From Gammaproteobacteria bacterium (GTDB lineage Bacteria > Pseudomonadota > Gammaproteobacteria > Coxiellales > Coxiellaceae), in assembly GCA_022601255.1 (NCBI GenBank), contig JAHZIV010000088.1, positions 1 through 35,085 on the forward strand: 35,085 nucleotides of DNA, in the 5' to 3' direction. Below, in pieces: positions 35,029 through 35,085 of the stretch. Each line of letters begins with the position of its first letter. Position 1 is the stretch's first letter. A model generated the notes under the pieces. It worked only from the letters and a program-made list of their open reading frames with translations. It made no database searches and was not told the DNA's origin. A program made the position numbers and the translations under genes.

Positions 35029-35085
35029 ATGAAACGTCAAGATACTATATTAACATTTATCCCCTGGATTGTTTTTTCATTGTCG
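35029..35085 (+). CDS. Start of a putative membrane protein, cut by the window edge
   Basis: Only 19 codons are present (MKRQDTILTFIPWIVFSLS...). AGAGGA eight bases before the ATG supports translation. The hydrophobic run TFIPWIVFSLS suggests a first membrane helix. It may form an operon with the dehydrogenase. The family cannot be named. Confidence 0.6.
   Translation, partial: MKRQDTILTFIPWIVFSLS

Noticed and set aside
1-35085. CRISPR arrays, tRNA or rRNA genes
   Set aside because: No regularly spaced repeats and no tRNA-like T-loop or acceptor pairs were seen in any gap between genes.

Overview
The window is chromosomal DNA from an AT-rich gammaproteobacterium. The gene orders purF-cvpA-dedD-folC-accD-truA-fimV, prmB-aroC-asd and aroA-cmk-rpsA-lapA-lapB are typical of the class. 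The class II-type AroA, a small ankyrin protein, an apparent lack of the usual trp genes at the truA/accD junction and the base composition suggest a host-associated lineage of the Legionellales/Coxiellales. This placement is an inference from synteny and remembered family sequences, not from a search.

Positions 1-12614 (all minus strand) hold a nonribosomal peptide island. Its order of transcription is an Asp/Glu-racemase-family protein, a PLP-dependent cystathionine-beta-synthase-like enzyme, a two-module NRPS (A-T-C-A-T-E), and a second NRPS (TubC-type docking domain, then C-A-T-C...) that runs off the left edge. The genes overlap by a few bases, and one promoter (12664-12692) fits the operon. 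The first A domain has a serine-like code and the second a modified threonine-like code. The third code I do not recognise. The epimerization domain of module 2 is cut by a single in-frame TAG at 5796-5798. The reading frame continues intact for 354 more codons carrying all the E-domain catalytic motifs and the C-terminal tail that should dock to the next enzyme. This is the most interesting point in the window: a fresh nonsense mutation, a suppressed or read-through amber codon, or a domain made as two chains.

Positions 12615-12960 form the island border. They hold the last 51 codons of an IS256-family transposase and a possible terminal repeat ending five bases from the purF stop codon.

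Positions 12961-19661 are a minus-strand housekeeping run: purF, cvpA, dedD, folC, accD, truA and a short fimV. Positions 19738-21710 carry a plus-strand redox operon (persulfide dioxygenase, BdbD/DsbA-like and BdbC/DsbB-like). Positions 21725-24694 carry asd-aroC-prmB on the minus strand, with smrB and udk leaving on the plus strand. Positions 26074-28021 hold an ankyrin protein, a small conserved unknown and a WecA-like transferase. Positions 28139-33953 hold comEA (plus) and lapB-lapA-rpsA-cmk-aroA (minus). The right end has a beta-hydroxyacid dehydrogenase and the start of a putative membrane protein. Intergenic features include predicted promoters, three hairpin terminators and two structured repeat-like elements (18745-18813 and 32528-32619).
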